Shown here one piece after another: positions 26,536 to 36,132 of a stretch of DNA of 64,000 nucleotides. Origin of the DNA: Granulicella mallensis (GTDB lineage Bacteria; Acidobacteriota; Terriglobia; Terriglobales; Acidobacteriaceae); NCBI RefSeq assembly GCF_014203225.1, contig NZ_JACHIO010000006.1, forward strand, positions 1 through 64,000, read 5' to 3'. The stretch's first letter is position 1. Each line of letters opens with the position of its first letter. A model generated the notes under the pieces. It worked only from the letters and a program-made list of their open reading frames with translations, was not told where the DNA came from and made no database searches. The translations under genes were made by a program, and so were the position numbers.

Positions 26536-26580
26536 ACCGGACGGACACCGCTTGAAGGATGTCCGTCCGGTTCCGGTTTT
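26536..26580 (+). terminator. Intrinsic terminator after serA
   Basis: accggacggaca (26536-26547) pairs perfectly with tgtccgtccggt (26560-26571) around a 12-base loop, followed by ttccggtttt. It begins about 30 bases after the serA stop codon. Confidence 0.75.
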
Positions 26581-26756
26581 CCCGTAACATTTGTGACGAT
26601 GAAACGATCTAACTCATCTGGCGTCATCTTTCATCTCATTTCATTCACGGATTGCCTCGATAGAACCCCGCTAACGCTGCCCATCAGCCTGCTCCTCCTG
26701 TAAACTGAACCGGATAGCCGCGCATACCAGGCGCGTGGCCCAGGAACCCTCCCCCA

Positions 26757-27809
26757 ATGCCGAAGACCTTTCGCTCGTCCGCCGTTTTGTTCGCTTCCAC
26801 GCTCGTCCTCCTCGCCGGTTGCCATAAGGCCCCCCAGGATGGAGTCGTCGCCACCGTCAACGGCCATCCGATTCTGCGCACCGAGGTAGATAAGGCTTAC
26901 AACGCGCAGCTCGCCAACAATCCGCAGCAGGCGGCACCGTCGGCGGACCAGGCCGATTCGTTGCGCCTCAACATCCTGCACGAACTCATCGTCGAAGAGA
27001 TCGTCGAGCAGCGCGCCGCCAAGCAGAATCTGATCGCAACCGATTCCGAGGTCGATGCCAAGCAGGCCGAATACAAGGCCCCCTTCACCGAAGAACAGTT
27101 TCAGGCACGGCTCAAGGCGCTCAATCTCACGCTTGACGAATTCCGGCGCGATATCCGTCGCAATCTTACCCAGACGAAGCTCTTCAACAAAGAGATCGAC
27201 TCCAAGATCACCGTCACCGACGGCGACGTGAACAACTACTTCAACGCCCATAAAGACAGCTTCAACCTGATCGAGAACCGGTACCATCTGGCGCAGATCC
27301 TGGTGACCAACCAGCCCGCGCAGCAGTCCAGCAACCTGCAGAACTCCAAGGCGACCACCGACGACGAAGCACGCAAGAAGATCCAGGCGCTCAAGAATCG
27401 CCTCGATACCGGCGACGACTTCGGCACCATCGCGTCGAACTTCTCCGAGAACCAGGACACCGCTCCTAACGGCGGAGACGTAGGCTTTGTCCCCGAGTCA
27501 CAGATGAAGGCCGATCCCACCGCCTATGCCGCGATCATGAAGCTCAAGGCCGGGCAGATCACCGACATCCTTCCGGTGCTCGACGGCACCACACACAAGG
27601 TCGCCGGTTACTCGATCTACAAGCTCATCAGCAAGGAGCCAGCGGGCCAACGCGATCTGAACGATCCGCGCGTGCAGCAGAACATTCGCCAGCAGCTCCA
27701 CGAGAGCCGCTCGCAGTTGCTGAAGGCCTCCTACCTGGAGATGCTGCGCGATCAGGCCAAGGTCGAGAACTACCTTGCGGAACAGATCTTCCAAAGCGCA
27801 GCCAAGTAA
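26757..27809 (+). CDS. SurA/PrsA-like peptidyl-prolyl isomerase lipoprotein
   Basis: The product has 350 residues. The lipobox LVLLAGC places it on a membrane, probably facing the periplasm. The N-terminal SurA-type chaperone region (VATVNGHPILRTEVDKAY) is followed by a parvulin-type rotamase domain at about 170-290, with RYHLAQILVTN at its start and GGDVGFVPESQM inside. Such proteins assist folding of outer-membrane and exported proteins. It heads a same-strand cluster with a cytochrome c 35 bases downstream. The start is ATG 26757. Confidence 0.87.
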   Translation: MPKTFRSSAVLFASTLVLLAGCHKAPQDGVVATVNGHPILRTEVDKAYNAQLANNPQQAAPSADQADSLRLNILHELIVEEIVEQRAAKQNLIATDSEVDAKQAEYKAPFTEEQFQARLKALNLTLDEFRRDIRRNLTQTKLFNKEIDSKITVTDGDVNNYFNAHKDSFNLIENRYHLAQILVTNQPAQQSSNLQNSKATTDDEARKKIQALKNRLDTGDDFGTIASNFSENQDTAPNGGDVGFVPESQMKADPTAYAAIMKLKAGQITDILPVLDGTTHKVAGYSIYKLISKEPAGQRDLNDPRVQQNIRQQLHESRSQLLKASYLEMLRDQAKVENYLAEQIFQSAAK

Positions 27810-27844
27810 GAAACAGAGTGTAGAGAGTAGAGGATAGAGCGCAA

Positions 27845-28225
27845 GTGAACAGCGATTCCAATAAGATGCTTCGTCGGGTCCCTGGCCTCTCTATCCTCTG
27901 CGCTCTGCCCTTTCTTCTCTGCCTCGCAGGCTGTGACTCTACGCCTCCACCGATACCGCTCACCCAGCTCAACCCGCAGCAGGCCCGGGGTCACCAGGTC
28001 TATCAGGCTCACTGCGCGCAGTGCCACTACGATCGAGTCTCCGACCCGCTGCATGGGCCGCCGCTTCGTGGCGTCTTCAAGAAGCAGTACCTGCCGAGCG
28101 GCGCACCGGCCAACGATGAGCGTGTAACCGCGACCGTTCTGCACGGACGCAACCTGATGCCCGCGCAGCCCAACACCGACCCCCAGGACCTCGACGACGT
28201 GCTGGCCTATCTGCATACGCTGTAA
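27845..28225 (+). CDS. Mono-haem cytochrome c lipoprotein
   Basis: The product has 126 residues. A lipoprotein-type signal ends LLCLAGC. One haem motif, CAQCH (HCAQCHYD), lies in the first half; the methionine in GRNLMPAQPN is the probable distal ligand, and the ending LDDVLAYLHTL is the usual class I C-terminal helix. It is a periplasmic electron carrier tethered to the membrane. I chose GTG 27845, preceded by gagg; an ATG at 27866 would shorten the protein by seven residues. It lies between the SurA-like gene and a small membrane protein that begins 10 bases after its stop. Confidence 0.85.
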   Translation: MNSDSNKMLRRVPGLSILCALPFLLCLAGCDSTPPPIPLTQLNPQQARGHQVYQAHCAQCHYDRVSDPLHGPPLRGVFKKQYLPSGAPANDERVTATVLHGRNLMPAQPNTDPQDLDDVLAYLHTL

Positions 28226-28235
28226 ATCGAACACC

Positions 28236-28682
28236 ATGCCCGACACCCCTGAAAATCCGCAGACGACCGGCACCCCCTCTGTACCTCCGGCGCAAGATCC
28301 TGGCTTTCGTTCACGACACCTCCCCGGCACTCCTGCGGGAGAGGCCAAGGGCATGCTGCCCGGCATGGCCCTGATCGGCATGTACCTGCTGCTGATGGCG
28401 ATGCTCAATGCCTTCGCCGCCATGAGCGGCAAGTTCGGCCTGAGCACGGCGAAGTATAGCATCCTCGGCGTCTGCACACTGCTGGTCATCGGCGTCTTCG
28501 GCCTGCTGCGCCTGCAGCGCTGGGGATGGGCACTGGTCACGGCCGGCTGCCTGGCAATGGCTGCCGGATACTTCTACGGCTTCCATCGCACGCACATCGC
28601 TCCATACGTTATCCAAGGACTCTTCGCGATGCTCTTCTTCCTTTACCTGAGCCGCCCGGAAGTACGCGAGCGCCTGCGGTAA
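28236..28682 (+). CDS. Small integral membrane protein, unknown
   Basis: The product has 148 residues. A Pro-rich soluble N-terminus of about 40 residues is followed by four hydrophobic segments (MALIGMYLLLMAMLNAFAAM; YSILGVCTLLVIGVFGLL; LVTAGCLAMAAGYFYGF; VIQGLFAMLFFLYLS). No domain is recognised. It is translationally close to the cytochrome gene (10-base gap), so the two may function together in the membrane, but this is inference from spacing only. Confidence 0.7.
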   Translation: MPDTPENPQTTGTPSVPPAQDPGFRSRHLPGTPAGEAKGMLPGMALIGMYLLLMAMLNAFAAMSGKFGLSTAKYSILGVCTLLVIGVFGLLRLQRWGWALVTAGCLAMAAGYFYGFHRTHIAPYVIQGLFAMLFFLYLSRPEVRERLR

Positions 28683-28751
28683 GGCGTTCTTGTCGCTCGA
28701 TAAACGCCCGCTGCTCGCTCCTTTCTGAAAGGGCTACAATCGAATAAGCTC

Positions 28752-29684
28752 ATGGCCCCGCTGCTCCAGACCGAACCTCTCGTCCAGATCGACCTGACTC
28801 CACGCAAGCCCGCTCCCAAGCCCGAGTGGCTCAAGGCGCGCGCGCCGATGGGCGAGACCTTCCACAACCTGAAGAAGCTGGCCCGCGAGCTCAATCTGCA
28901 CACCGTCTGCGAGTCCGCCCACTGCCCCAACATCGGCGAGTGCTGGAACCACAAGACCGCTACCTTCATGATGCTCGGCAACCTCTGCACGCGGCGCTGC
29001 GGCTTCTGCGCCGTGCCCAAGGGCAAGCCTGAGCCGATCGACCACCAGGAGCCCGAGCGCGTGGCTTATGCCGTCGCACAGCTTGGCCTGAAGCATGCCG
29101 TCATTACCAGCGTGAATCGCGACGACGACAACCTAGGTGCGGCACGGGCCTTCGTGAACGTCATCCAGGAGATTCGCAAGCAGGCCCCCGGCTGCCAGGT
29201 GGAAGTGCTGACTCCCGACTTTCAGGGCGTCGATGAAGCTCGCCGCCTCGTCGTCAACGCGCGGCCCGAGATTTTGAACCACAATATCGAGACCGTGCCA
29301 CGGCTGTATCGCGTCGCCAAGTCCGGCGGCCGCTACGAGCGCTCGCTGGCCTTCCTGGAAAACGCGAAACGCGAGTCTGCTGAGCATGCAGAGGGTCCGA
29401 TCGTTACCAAGACCGGCATCATCGTCGGCATGGGCGAAGAGATGCATGAATTGCTCGCGGTCTTCCGCGACCTCGCGGACCGCAAGGTCGATATCCTCAC
29501 CGTCGGCCAGTACCTGCGTCCCTCGCGCGATCACCTGCCGATGTCGCGCTTCTACACGCCGGATGAGTTCGCCTTCCTCAAGCACGAGGCCTTGCAGATG
29601 GGCTTCCGCCACGTAGAGTCCGGGCCGCTGGTGCGTTCCAGCTACCACGCGCATGAGCAGGCACAGAGCACCGGCCTGGCGTAA
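28752..29684 (+). CDS. lipA: Lipoyl synthase
   Basis: LipA is a radical-SAM enzyme that inserts two sulfurs into octanoyl groups on carrier proteins to make lipoyl cofactor. The product has 310 residues, normal length. The auxiliary cluster motif CESAHCPNIGECW and the radical-SAM CxxxCxxC motif CTRRCGFC are both intact. NHNIETVPRLYR and GQYLRPS-type sequence near the C-terminus are also diagnostic. lipB is not in the window. It is the last gene of the same-strand run that starts with the SurA-like gene. Confidence 0.97.
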   Translation: MAPLLQTEPLVQIDLTPRKPAPKPEWLKARAPMGETFHNLKKLARELNLHTVCESAHCPNIGECWNHKTATFMMLGNLCTRRCGFCAVPKGKPEPIDHQEPERVAYAVAQLGLKHAVITSVNRDDDNLGAARAFVNVIQEIRKQAPGCQVEVLTPDFQGVDEARRLVVNARPEILNHNIETVPRLYRVAKSGGRYERSLAFLENAKRESAEHAEGPIVTKTGIIVGMGEEMHELLAVFRDLADRKVDILTVGQYLRPSRDHLPMSRFYTPDEFAFLKHEALQMGFRHVESGPLVRSSYHAHEQAQSTGLA

Positions 29685-29791
29685 GAATTTAGACGTTAAC
29701 GAGAATGTTTAGAGCGGTTTCCCCATAGCGCGAAGCGCTGTGTTCAACAGACCATCCTTCTTTAACGAATTAACAACTAACCACCCTAAGG

Positions 29792-29953
29792 GCTGTCATC
29801 AAATTGCGTTTGGAGTGAAGTGGAACGTTGCAAACAGCTTGTTACGGCACCGTTTCGTTAAGGGCCTGGCTTCAGCCATGCCCTTAACGAAACAGTGCCA
29901 CCGCAAGCTGTTTGCGGAGTCCGACTTTACCCCAAAAGTAATTTGATGACAGC
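29792..29953. repeat. Nested palindromic element (tcatcaaatt family)
   Basis: Outer arms gctgtcatcaaatt (29792-29805) and aatttgatgacagc (29940-29953) are perfect complements. Inner arms include gcaaacagctt against aagctgtttgc and cgtttcgttaaggg against cccttaacgaaac around 29851-29893. The element occupies half of the gap between lipA and the convergent TonB receptor gene; the remaining sequence (29685-29791) shows nothing I can name. Confidence 0.85.
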
Positions 29954-30005
29954 TCTAGAAGCAGATACGTCGCCTCGTGGGCATTCCAACCAAGTTGACG
30001 TCCAC

Positions 30006-32750
30006 TCAGAAGGAGACCCGGGCCCCCAGTTCCAGACGACGCGCGGCTTCTGCGGCAACGCCCTGGGCAAAGTTCGGAGAGGAGACGACTGTGCCGACGG
30101 CGGTCACGTTCGTATGGTTGATCAGGTTAGCGCTGCGAACATTGAGCGTGAGCGTGCGATGGCTGTCTTTGCCCCTGTCGAGCGCAAACGCCCGGCTGAG
30201 ATTGGCATCGATGTGCACGGTAGAGGGCATCGTGCCGAAGTTACGTGGAACATTGCCATTCACGGTATTGGTGCTGAGTAGACCGTAGCGCGTCGCGAAG
30301 ACGCCGTTGCCGGGAGCCGTGGCGAATGAAGGACGATCGTTGAAGATACCGTCTCCGTTTGAGTCTGTCCCGGTGGTGATATTAAAGGGGGTGCCAGTCT
30401 GGGCGTCGATCTCTGTTGAGAACTGAACTTTGCGCGGCAGGTTCAGATTGCCGGTAAGAATGAGGTCATTGGTGTTCTGCCAGTCGGCTCTGGATGCCTC
30501 GCCAGCCTCGCTGTAGGTGGATTGCGGCGAGTCGAAGGAGTTGCCGGCATCCGACCTGGTTGTTTCATATATCCAGGCCAGCGAGACGTTGGCATATTTG
30601 TAACTCTGCTGGCTGAGACTCGCCTGGAAGACATTGCCGGAAAGGTGACCGGAGTTCTGGAACTGCAGGATATTGAGGTTCGGCTGGAGGGGGCGCGGCG
30701 CAAGCAGTGCAGACGTAGGATCGGGCGGAACACCATTGCTGCCGGCAACGAGCGGCGCATTGATATTCCGTATACGGAACCAATTCCATCCCACTCCCGC
30801 AAAAAAGCTGACCTCTGCCCTCCATCCATAGGGGAGCGCTTGTTCTCCGCCAAACTGATAGAGATACACGCTGGTCTGCCCCAGGGTGTGGGGTAGGGAA
30901 CGAATGGTGTTCACCTGCAACGATCCCCCTGTCGGGGTCAACGGTGAGGTAAAGGACGGGGAGTAGACGAGTGCCTGATCCTGAAGGATGCCGTTGAGAC
31001 GAAAGGCTTCCGTCGAAATCTTAAGCGGGGACGATTGACTAAAAAGACCTATCCGGGCGTGCAGTACGGTCGAGTCGTTCTTGCCAAAGGCCCACGCAAG
31101 TCCCGCTCGCGGGCCGAAGTTCAAAGAGTTATCGGGCGAGGTCTGTAATTGATAGCGGAGGCCAGTGGTGAAGGTCAGATGTGACGTCAGTTTGATGACA
31201 TCCTCGGCAAACATTGAGATCTTCCACTGGGTAAAGGCGACCAATGGGTCTCCAGTCGTAATCTGGAACTCTGTCGGGGTACCGCCTGCGAGGTTTAGAT
31301 TCGCGCGCCGATACTGTTCGAGCGCAGTAATGTTGGTGGTCTGCGGGAGCGGCTGGTTGTTGGCGTCAAGCACCGGAGCGCTTCCACCACCGAAGATGAA
31401 TGCTCCGTTGAAGGTATCCGGATCATTGTCGTGAACATAGTAGGCCAACGACCGAACGCCGAACTTCATGGTGTGTTTGCCGTGGTCATAGAACAGATCG
31501 TTATTAATCTCAAGATCGCGCTCGCGGTTGTTGAGGGCCTGCGCCGTGGAGCCGCCGCCGGTAAAAAAGCCAGCGACCTGAAGCTGCGGCGCGGTGGAGA
31601 GCGGCGTCTGTGCCGTATCTTTCCAGGAGTAACCCATGCGGGTCTGGTCCAGCAGATGCGGGCCAAGAACCAGGGTATTTGCAATACGCAGGTCAAACTC
31701 GCTCACATGGCTGTCGAAGCCGGCTTCCGCGAGAGTAAGACCGCCGACTCCCTGATTTCCCAGATTATTTACGTTCGCAGCGAAGGAGACGACAATCGAC
31801 TCGCTTGGGGTTATCTGCGCGTCTGCTCGTGCCGAAGCGATCCATAGGCGCTGCGGTGCCTGTACCGCCTGCTGAAGCGCCTCCTGATTATTATTGGCAT
31901 CGAGCGTGATGGCGTTTACGACGTTGAACTCATTGATGTCGCGTTTTTCCAAAGACAGATTGAAGCCGCTCTTCTTCTTGACAATGGGGCCACCGACGCT
32001 GAAGCCATAGCGACGCTTGCTCGCCGGAGTCGCGGTGAGCGAAAAAGGATCTGTGGCATTAAAGCTGCCGTCGCTGTCGGTGAAGAACACGGAGCCATGC
32101 AGATCGCCTAGTCCCGGCTTGGTCGTGATCTCAATATGACCTCCCTCGAAAGGTGGGAACTCGTATTGGGGCGAAAACAGGTCCGGGTCAAGATTGACAG
32201 ATGCGATGGTGTCCTTTGGCGGCAAAGCACTGGCATTCTCGAAGCCATCGACCGTGATCGTCGCATTGGCTGCGCCGCCGCCGGCCGTTGCGGCTAGTGC
32301 CTGAAGCTCGCGAGTGAGATCATCCGGATCGTCAGCAAGCTGCTCTACCTGTTTTGTATTTAATGTCTGGCTGCCCAGAACGGGAGCGTCCGACCCCGAA
32401 TCGGCAGCGATGCTTACGTCTGCATCAACCTGGGCGAGGGCAAGCTTGACGGTGAGAGTAGCGCTCCCAGCTCCGGTGTTCTCGGCGTGTACTGACGAAG
32501 ATGCGAAGCCGCCCGCTTCTACGGTTAGATCGGTTGCGCTCGAAGAGACACATGGCAGTACAAAATAGCCTTTGGCATTGGTCTGAGTACTTGAACCATC
32601 GGTCGCTGTGATGTGTGCGCCCTCGATCAGCAGACCATCCGGATCCAGTACGGTACCTTCAACACGAAACCCTGCTGCGCATGATTCTCCGAATGTTGGG
32701 ATAGAGCAGAAAAAAAGAATAACTATTGTTACGGCAACCCTAAAAGACAT
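30006..32750 (-). CDS. TonB-dependent receptor with carboxypeptidase-regulatory domain
   Basis: The product has 914 residues. A signal peptide (VAVTIVILFFCSIPTFG) is followed by a carboxypeptidase-regulatory-like beta-sandwich (FRVEGTVLDPDGLLIEGAHI; NAKGYFVLPC) at about 28-105, a plug-like region (ITVDGFENASALPPKDTIAS), and a long beta-rich barrel with many aromatic-alternating strands. The end, LELGARVSF, has the terminal Phe usual for outer-membrane proteins. Receptors of this Oar-like class are numerous in Acidobacteria and take up or export large substrates; the substrate here is unknown. It is a single gene, with no adjacent SusD, ExbB or TonB partner. Confidence 0.88.
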   Translation of the reverse strand: MSFRVAVTIVILFFCSIPTFGESCAAGFRVEGTVLDPDGLLIEGAHITATDGSSTQTNAKGYFVLPCVSSSATDLTVEAGGFASSSVHAENTGAGSATLTVKLALAQVDADVSIAADSGSDAPVLGSQTLNTKQVEQLADDPDDLTRELQALAATAGGGAANATITVDGFENASALPPKDTIASVNLDPDLFSPQYEFPPFEGGHIEITTKPGLGDLHGSVFFTDSDGSFNATDPFSLTATPASKRRYGFSVGGPIVKKKSGFNLSLEKRDINEFNVVNAITLDANNNQEALQQAVQAPQRLWIASARADAQITPSESIVVSFAANVNNLGNQGVGGLTLAEAGFDSHVSEFDLRIANTLVLGPHLLDQTRMGYSWKDTAQTPLSTAPQLQVAGFFTGGGSTAQALNNRERDLEINNDLFYDHGKHTMKFGVRSLAYYVHDNDPDTFNGAFIFGGGSAPVLDANNQPLPQTTNITALEQYRRANLNLAGGTPTEFQITTGDPLVAFTQWKISMFAEDVIKLTSHLTFTTGLRYQLQTSPDNSLNFGPRAGLAWAFGKNDSTVLHARIGLFSQSSPLKISTEAFRLNGILQDQALVYSPSFTSPLTPTGGSLQVNTIRSLPHTLGQTSVYLYQFGGEQALPYGWRAEVSFFAGVGWNWFRIRNINAPLVAGSNGVPPDPTSALLAPRPLQPNLNILQFQNSGHLSGNVFQASLSQQSYKYANVSLAWIYETTRSDAGNSFDSPQSTYSEAGEASRADWQNTNDLILTGNLNLPRKVQFSTEIDAQTGTPFNITTGTDSNGDGIFNDRPSFATAPGNGVFATRYGLLSTNTVNGNVPRNFGTMPSTVHIDANLSRAFALDRGKDSHRTLTLNVRSANLINHTNVTAVGTVVSSPNFAQGVAAEAARRLELGARVSF

Positions 32751-33133
32751 GTTCTGTTTACGAAGCCCTTCTTCAATTAGTGGGACAAAGCAGAGAGCTC
32801 AAGATGCTTCTATCCAGTTTTCGGAACGACGATGCCTGTGCGAATTCGCGCCGTGAGGTTATCCTCACGAGGCACGCCGCTGGCGAGAGACTATGTTTTA
32901 TCCGCGAGCGACAACGTCACGCTCTAGAAAATCAGGCGGAGTCTCTCCGAATATTTCGTCTAATGGGAAAACACGGGAAGCTTAAATTTATTCCACCATC
33001 GACGGCTGTGTCGGCCTGACTCTCGCGGAGGGAGCAGGATTTGAAAGTCAAGGTCTTTGAGGTCGCGGCGACCGACCTACCGCAAAATTGTTATCTCGAC
33101 CGGAGGCTCGCAGCCTTATGCGAGGCTTAGGGT

Positions 33134-33587
33134 GTGTCATCCAATTCGACACTGCTATTGAAATAAAGATTGTCCTACGCACTTCGCGCCTACAGAAATA
33201 CAAAATGTAGAGGAAATGTTCACGCATCCACGGGCATAAGCCCCGAAGAGGCGTGATATCCCAGCCCAGGGTGGGGACGCAAAGAGCGCCACAAACATTT
33301 GCATCGCGCTCTGCGTCAAGGGTGAGGCATCGCAGCGAGTGTTTTATCCTCGCTGCAGTGCCTCACCCTGGGTCAAGTGGCAAAAGGAGATAGAGCGCTG
33401 TAAGCGCGGTATATCGTGCAGCCACGATAGGTCGCCCCTACAGGGCTCTACCTTCACTGGGTTTGTACCCAGGGTTCCGGCGACACGGCGAGCAAAAAGC
33501 GCTCGCCAGCCGCCTCCACCCTGGGCTGGGATATACCGCCCCTTTGGGGCTCGCATTCACGCAGTACCCCAAACAATTTGATGACAC
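33134..33587. repeat. Nested composite palindromic element
   Basis: An outer pair (gtgtcatccaatt at 33134-33146, aatttgatgacac at 33575-33587, one mismatch) belongs to the tcatcaaatt family. Inside it is a second inverted repeat with 36-bp arms at 33239-33274 and 33516-33551 (right arm ccaccctgggctgggatata). A half-copy of the inner unit lies just upstream of mfd. The region from 32751 to 33133 should contain the promoter of the TonB receptor gene, but I cannot define it, and I see no gene there. Confidence 0.8.
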
Positions 33588-33590
33588 GTA

Positions 33591-33977
33591 TTAAAAACCA
33601 ATCACCCGACCGCGAAATTTACTAATCGTCCGTCGATCCTTCTTGCTTGGCCGCCCCGTCGGCAGCTCGAACTCCGCCATGGCCTTTCGCTCTTCCTCTG
33701 CCTTTGCTCGCGCTACCTTGCTGGCCTCTGTCTCGCGATAGAGCGCCTGTGCTGTCGCAGCCGGGCCACGCACAGAACTCAGCCCAAGCACTTCGACTTC
33801 AAATAATCCGCCTTCGTTCTTCACTCGCAGCCGATCGCCGACGCGCACGTCGCGTGCTGCCTTGGCCTGATGATCGTTCGAGGTGATGCGGCCCATCTCA
33901 CAGCTTTGTGCAGCGAGGGCGCGAGTCTTGAAGAATCGCGCCGCCCACAGCCACTTGTCCATCCGTACGCTATCCAT
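33591..33977 (-). CDS. hslR: Hsp15-type S4-domain RNA-binding protein
   Basis: The product has 128 residues. An S4 RNA-binding fold covers residues 4-60 (RMDKWLWAARFFKTRALA), followed by VRVGDRLRVKN. A basic C-terminal tail with GRPSKKDRRTISKFRG is the hallmark of Hsp15/HslR. In E. coli Hsp15 binds 50S subunits carrying stalled nascent chains and helps recycle them. The length is typical. It is a single gene, divergent from nothing close; a repeat element lies downstream. Confidence 0.9.
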   Translation of the reverse strand: MDSVRMDKWLWAARFFKTRALAAQSCEMGRITSNDHQAKAARDVRVGDRLRVKNEGGLFEVEVLGLSSVRGPAATAQALYRETEASKVARAKAEEERKAMAEFELPTGRPSKKDRRTISKFRGRVIGF

Positions 33978-34019
33978 AGCTTCGATTCTCTACGGTTGCA
34001 GGATCGAAGTACAACCGGG

Positions 34020-34098
34020 CATTCCCTCCGTGGCTAAAGCCACACCAGCAGCAGGGTAGAGACGGCGGGACTGAAGTCCCGCCCCTTCAAAGCAAAGG
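34020..34098. repeat. Family C repeat, half element
   Basis: The sequence has cattccctccgtggctaaag, then ggcgggactgaagtcccgcc. It matches the right arm of the complete family C palindrome at 57051-57330 and the half copy at 42872-42950. Confidence 0.75.
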
Positions 34099-34186
34099 CA
34101 ATGGCCGGAGGACAAAGGTAATAGCCGGAAGACAACAAAGGCAGTCACAAAGATAAAAGCCCGTGCTACGATCCGTCAGACAATAC

Positions 34187-35083
34187 TTATCCCACCTCGA
34201 GCCCACCAGTCGCGCCGTAGACTTCGCCGGTCACATAGCTGGACTCCTGGCTCGCCAGCAACACATACAACGGAGCCATCTCCACCGGTTGTCCCGGCCG
34301 CTTCATCGGCGTCTCCGAACCGAACGCCGGAATCTTCTTGTCCGGCTGGCCGCCGCTGGTCTGCAGGGGAGTCCATACCGGCCCAGGCGCCACGCAGTTC
34401 ACACGAATGCCGTCTCCCGCTACCTGTCGCGCCAGCGCACGTGTAAACGCAAGAATCGCGGCCTTCGTTGGCGCGTAGTCCAGCAGGCTCGGGCTGGGGT
34501 GCGTGGCTTGAATCGAGGCTGTCGTGATGATCGAGCCACCCGGAGGCATCAAGGCCAACGCTTCCTGGCAGATCCAGAACAGGGCAAAGACATTCACGCG
34601 GTAGGTTTCTTCGAGCTGCTTCGTCGACACGTCGGCGATCTTGTCCACGGCATGCTGCTTGCCCGCGACACATGCCAGCACATCGAGGCCGCCCAGCTTC
34701 CTGTGTACGTCCTTCACCAGCTTGCGTGCGAACTTCTCGTTGCTGATGTCGCCTGGAAACGCAAAGGCCTTGCGGCCTTCGGCTTCGATCAGCGCGATGA
34801 CTTCCCTGGCGTCGCTCTCTTCGCTCGGCAGGTAGTTGATTGCGACGTCCGCACCCTCGCGCGCAAAGGCAATCGCGGCCGCACGGCCAATACCGCTGTC
34901 GCCGCCTGTCACCAGCGCCTTGCGGTTGGGCAGCCGTGCGCTGCCTCGATAGCTCGTCTCGCCGTGGTCGGGCTTCGGCGTCATCTTCGCGGCGAGCCCC
35001 GGAACGCGCTGGGGCTGATGCTTGAACTTCGGCAAGGGATATTGCTTCGTCGGGTCTTGCAGCGTGTAGAGATCTTTGGCCAT
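34187..35083 (-). CDS. Short-chain dehydrogenase/reductase, YghA-like
   Basis: The product has 298 residues. It is a classical SDR Rossmann fold with the cofactor motif [20 protein letters not shown] and catalytic residues Ser (SIQATHPSP) and YAPTK (Tyr and Lys). A 45-residue N-terminal extension before the fold ([19 protein letters not shown]) is typical of the YghA/YdaD subgroup of stress-linked NAD(P)-dependent oxidoreductases. The start is ATG 35083, preceded by ggagg at ideal spacing; the frame is open further upstream. The substrate is unknown. Confidence 0.88.
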   Translation of the reverse strand: MAKDLYTLQDPTKQYPLPKFKHQPQRVPGLAAKMTPKPDHGETSYRGSARLPNRKALVTGGDSGIGRAAAIAFAREGADVAINYLPSEESDAREVIALIEAEGRKAFAFPGDISNEKFARKLVKDVHRKLGGLDVLACVAGKQHAVDKIADVSTKQLEETYRVNVFALFWICQEALALMPPGGSIITTASIQATHPSPSLLDYAPTKAAILAFTRALARQVAGDGIRVNCVAPGPVWTPLQTSGGQPDKKIPAFGSETPMKRPGQPVEMAPLYVLLASQESSYVTGEVYGATGGLEVG

Positions 35084-35164
35084 ACATCCTCCAGCACCCG
35101 CGTTGCGGGTCTGCAAGTTTGAGATGCAGACTATGGGGCAGGGAATGTCTGAGGGCGTCGGAGA

Positions 35165-35460
35165 CCCGGTTTAGAGTGAAATCAAGCTCGCCGCGCCCAT
35201 AGCTTTTGTTTTATGTATCCCCACAAAATCGTCATCCTGAGCGTAGCGTCTCGGCTTTTGGGGACGCGGAGTCGAAGGACCCCGAGGGTCGACCTCTTGC
35301 CTAGACTCTTTGGAGTTTTTCTACCTCAAGCACTCGAGCCTGAATGCTTGAGGTAGAAAAGCTCCCAGCACTATGGGTGAGATCAAGTCCTTCGGGGTCC
35401 TTCGACTCCGCACCTCGCAAAAACGCGAGGCGCTACGCTCAGGATGACGATTCTGGGGGG
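35165..35460. repeat. Family B inverted repeat with extended flank
   Basis: The palindrome spans 35230-35449 (gtcatcctgagcgtagcgtc to its complement). The leftward flank from 35165 is the same as that of the 22061 copy, with small changes. The remainder of the 550-bp gap (35084-35164 and 35461-35633) shows no gene; the last part is the leader of the DUF4440-like gene. Confidence 0.85.
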
Positions 35461-35633
35461 GAATAAAGTATGTGATTCGCCGTAAAGCCGGGACCTATCT
35501 CAGAAACAACGGCAAAGCGTGATCGTCGCTTCATCAGACATTACCGAACAGGCAGTTACCTCTGCGAGGATCACGAAACAGTACACAGCAGACAAGTTCT
35601 ACAATTTCATCACTTCATTTACAGGAGTCCGTT

Positions 35634-36104
35634 ATGCGCTTGCTTCGTCTTCTCTCCCTGCCTCTTGCACTTTGCCTGCTCGTTCTGCCTCTTCGTGCAC
35701 AGACAGCCTCTTCGCACGAAGACGCTGCCATCATTGCTGTGCTGCAGAAATCGGCCGCGGATTGGAATCGCGGAGACCTGGACTCCTTTGCCACGAGCTA
35801 CAAGAATTCGCCGGATATCCTGTTCATCGGCCGCACGGTGCGCCGCGGCTATGCGCAGATGCTCGAGGCTTATCGCACAGGCTATTCCACGCGCGAGAAG
35901 ATGGGCACACTCACCTTCTCCAACCTTGAAGTGCAGCCGCTGGATGAGCATTTCGCAACGGCGACAGGGCACTTTCATCTGGAGCGGAGCGCGGCCGTCG
36001 GTAATGCGAACGGCTATTTCATGGTCGTCATGGAGAAGACTCCGGCGGGCTGGAAGATCGTGCGCGACGATTCAACGAGCACCGATGCCGCTCCCTCGAA
36101 GTAG
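35634..36104 (+). CDS. Exported SnoaL/DUF4440-like protein
   Basis: The product has 156 residues. The signal peptide (LLRLLSLPLALCLLVLPLRA) is cleaved near RAQ. The mature part is an NTF2-like cone fold: AAIIAVLQKSAADWNRGDLD, PDILFIGRTVRRG, then a strand-rich half ending GWKIVRDDST. Proteins of this group often act as small enzymes or binding domains, but function cannot be read from sequence. The start is supported by caggag seven bases upstream. The ABC ATPase gene follows after about 30 bases on the same strand. Confidence 0.8.
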   Translation: MRLLRLLSLPLALCLLVLPLRAQTASSHEDAAIIAVLQKSAADWNRGDLDSFATSYKNSPDILFIGRTVRRGYAQMLEAYRTGYSTREKMGTLTFSNLEVQPLDEHFATATGHFHLERSAAVGNANGYFMVVMEKTPAGWKIVRDDSTSTDAAPSK

Positions 36105-36132
36105 CTGACCTCGTATCATCATTCATGACGGC

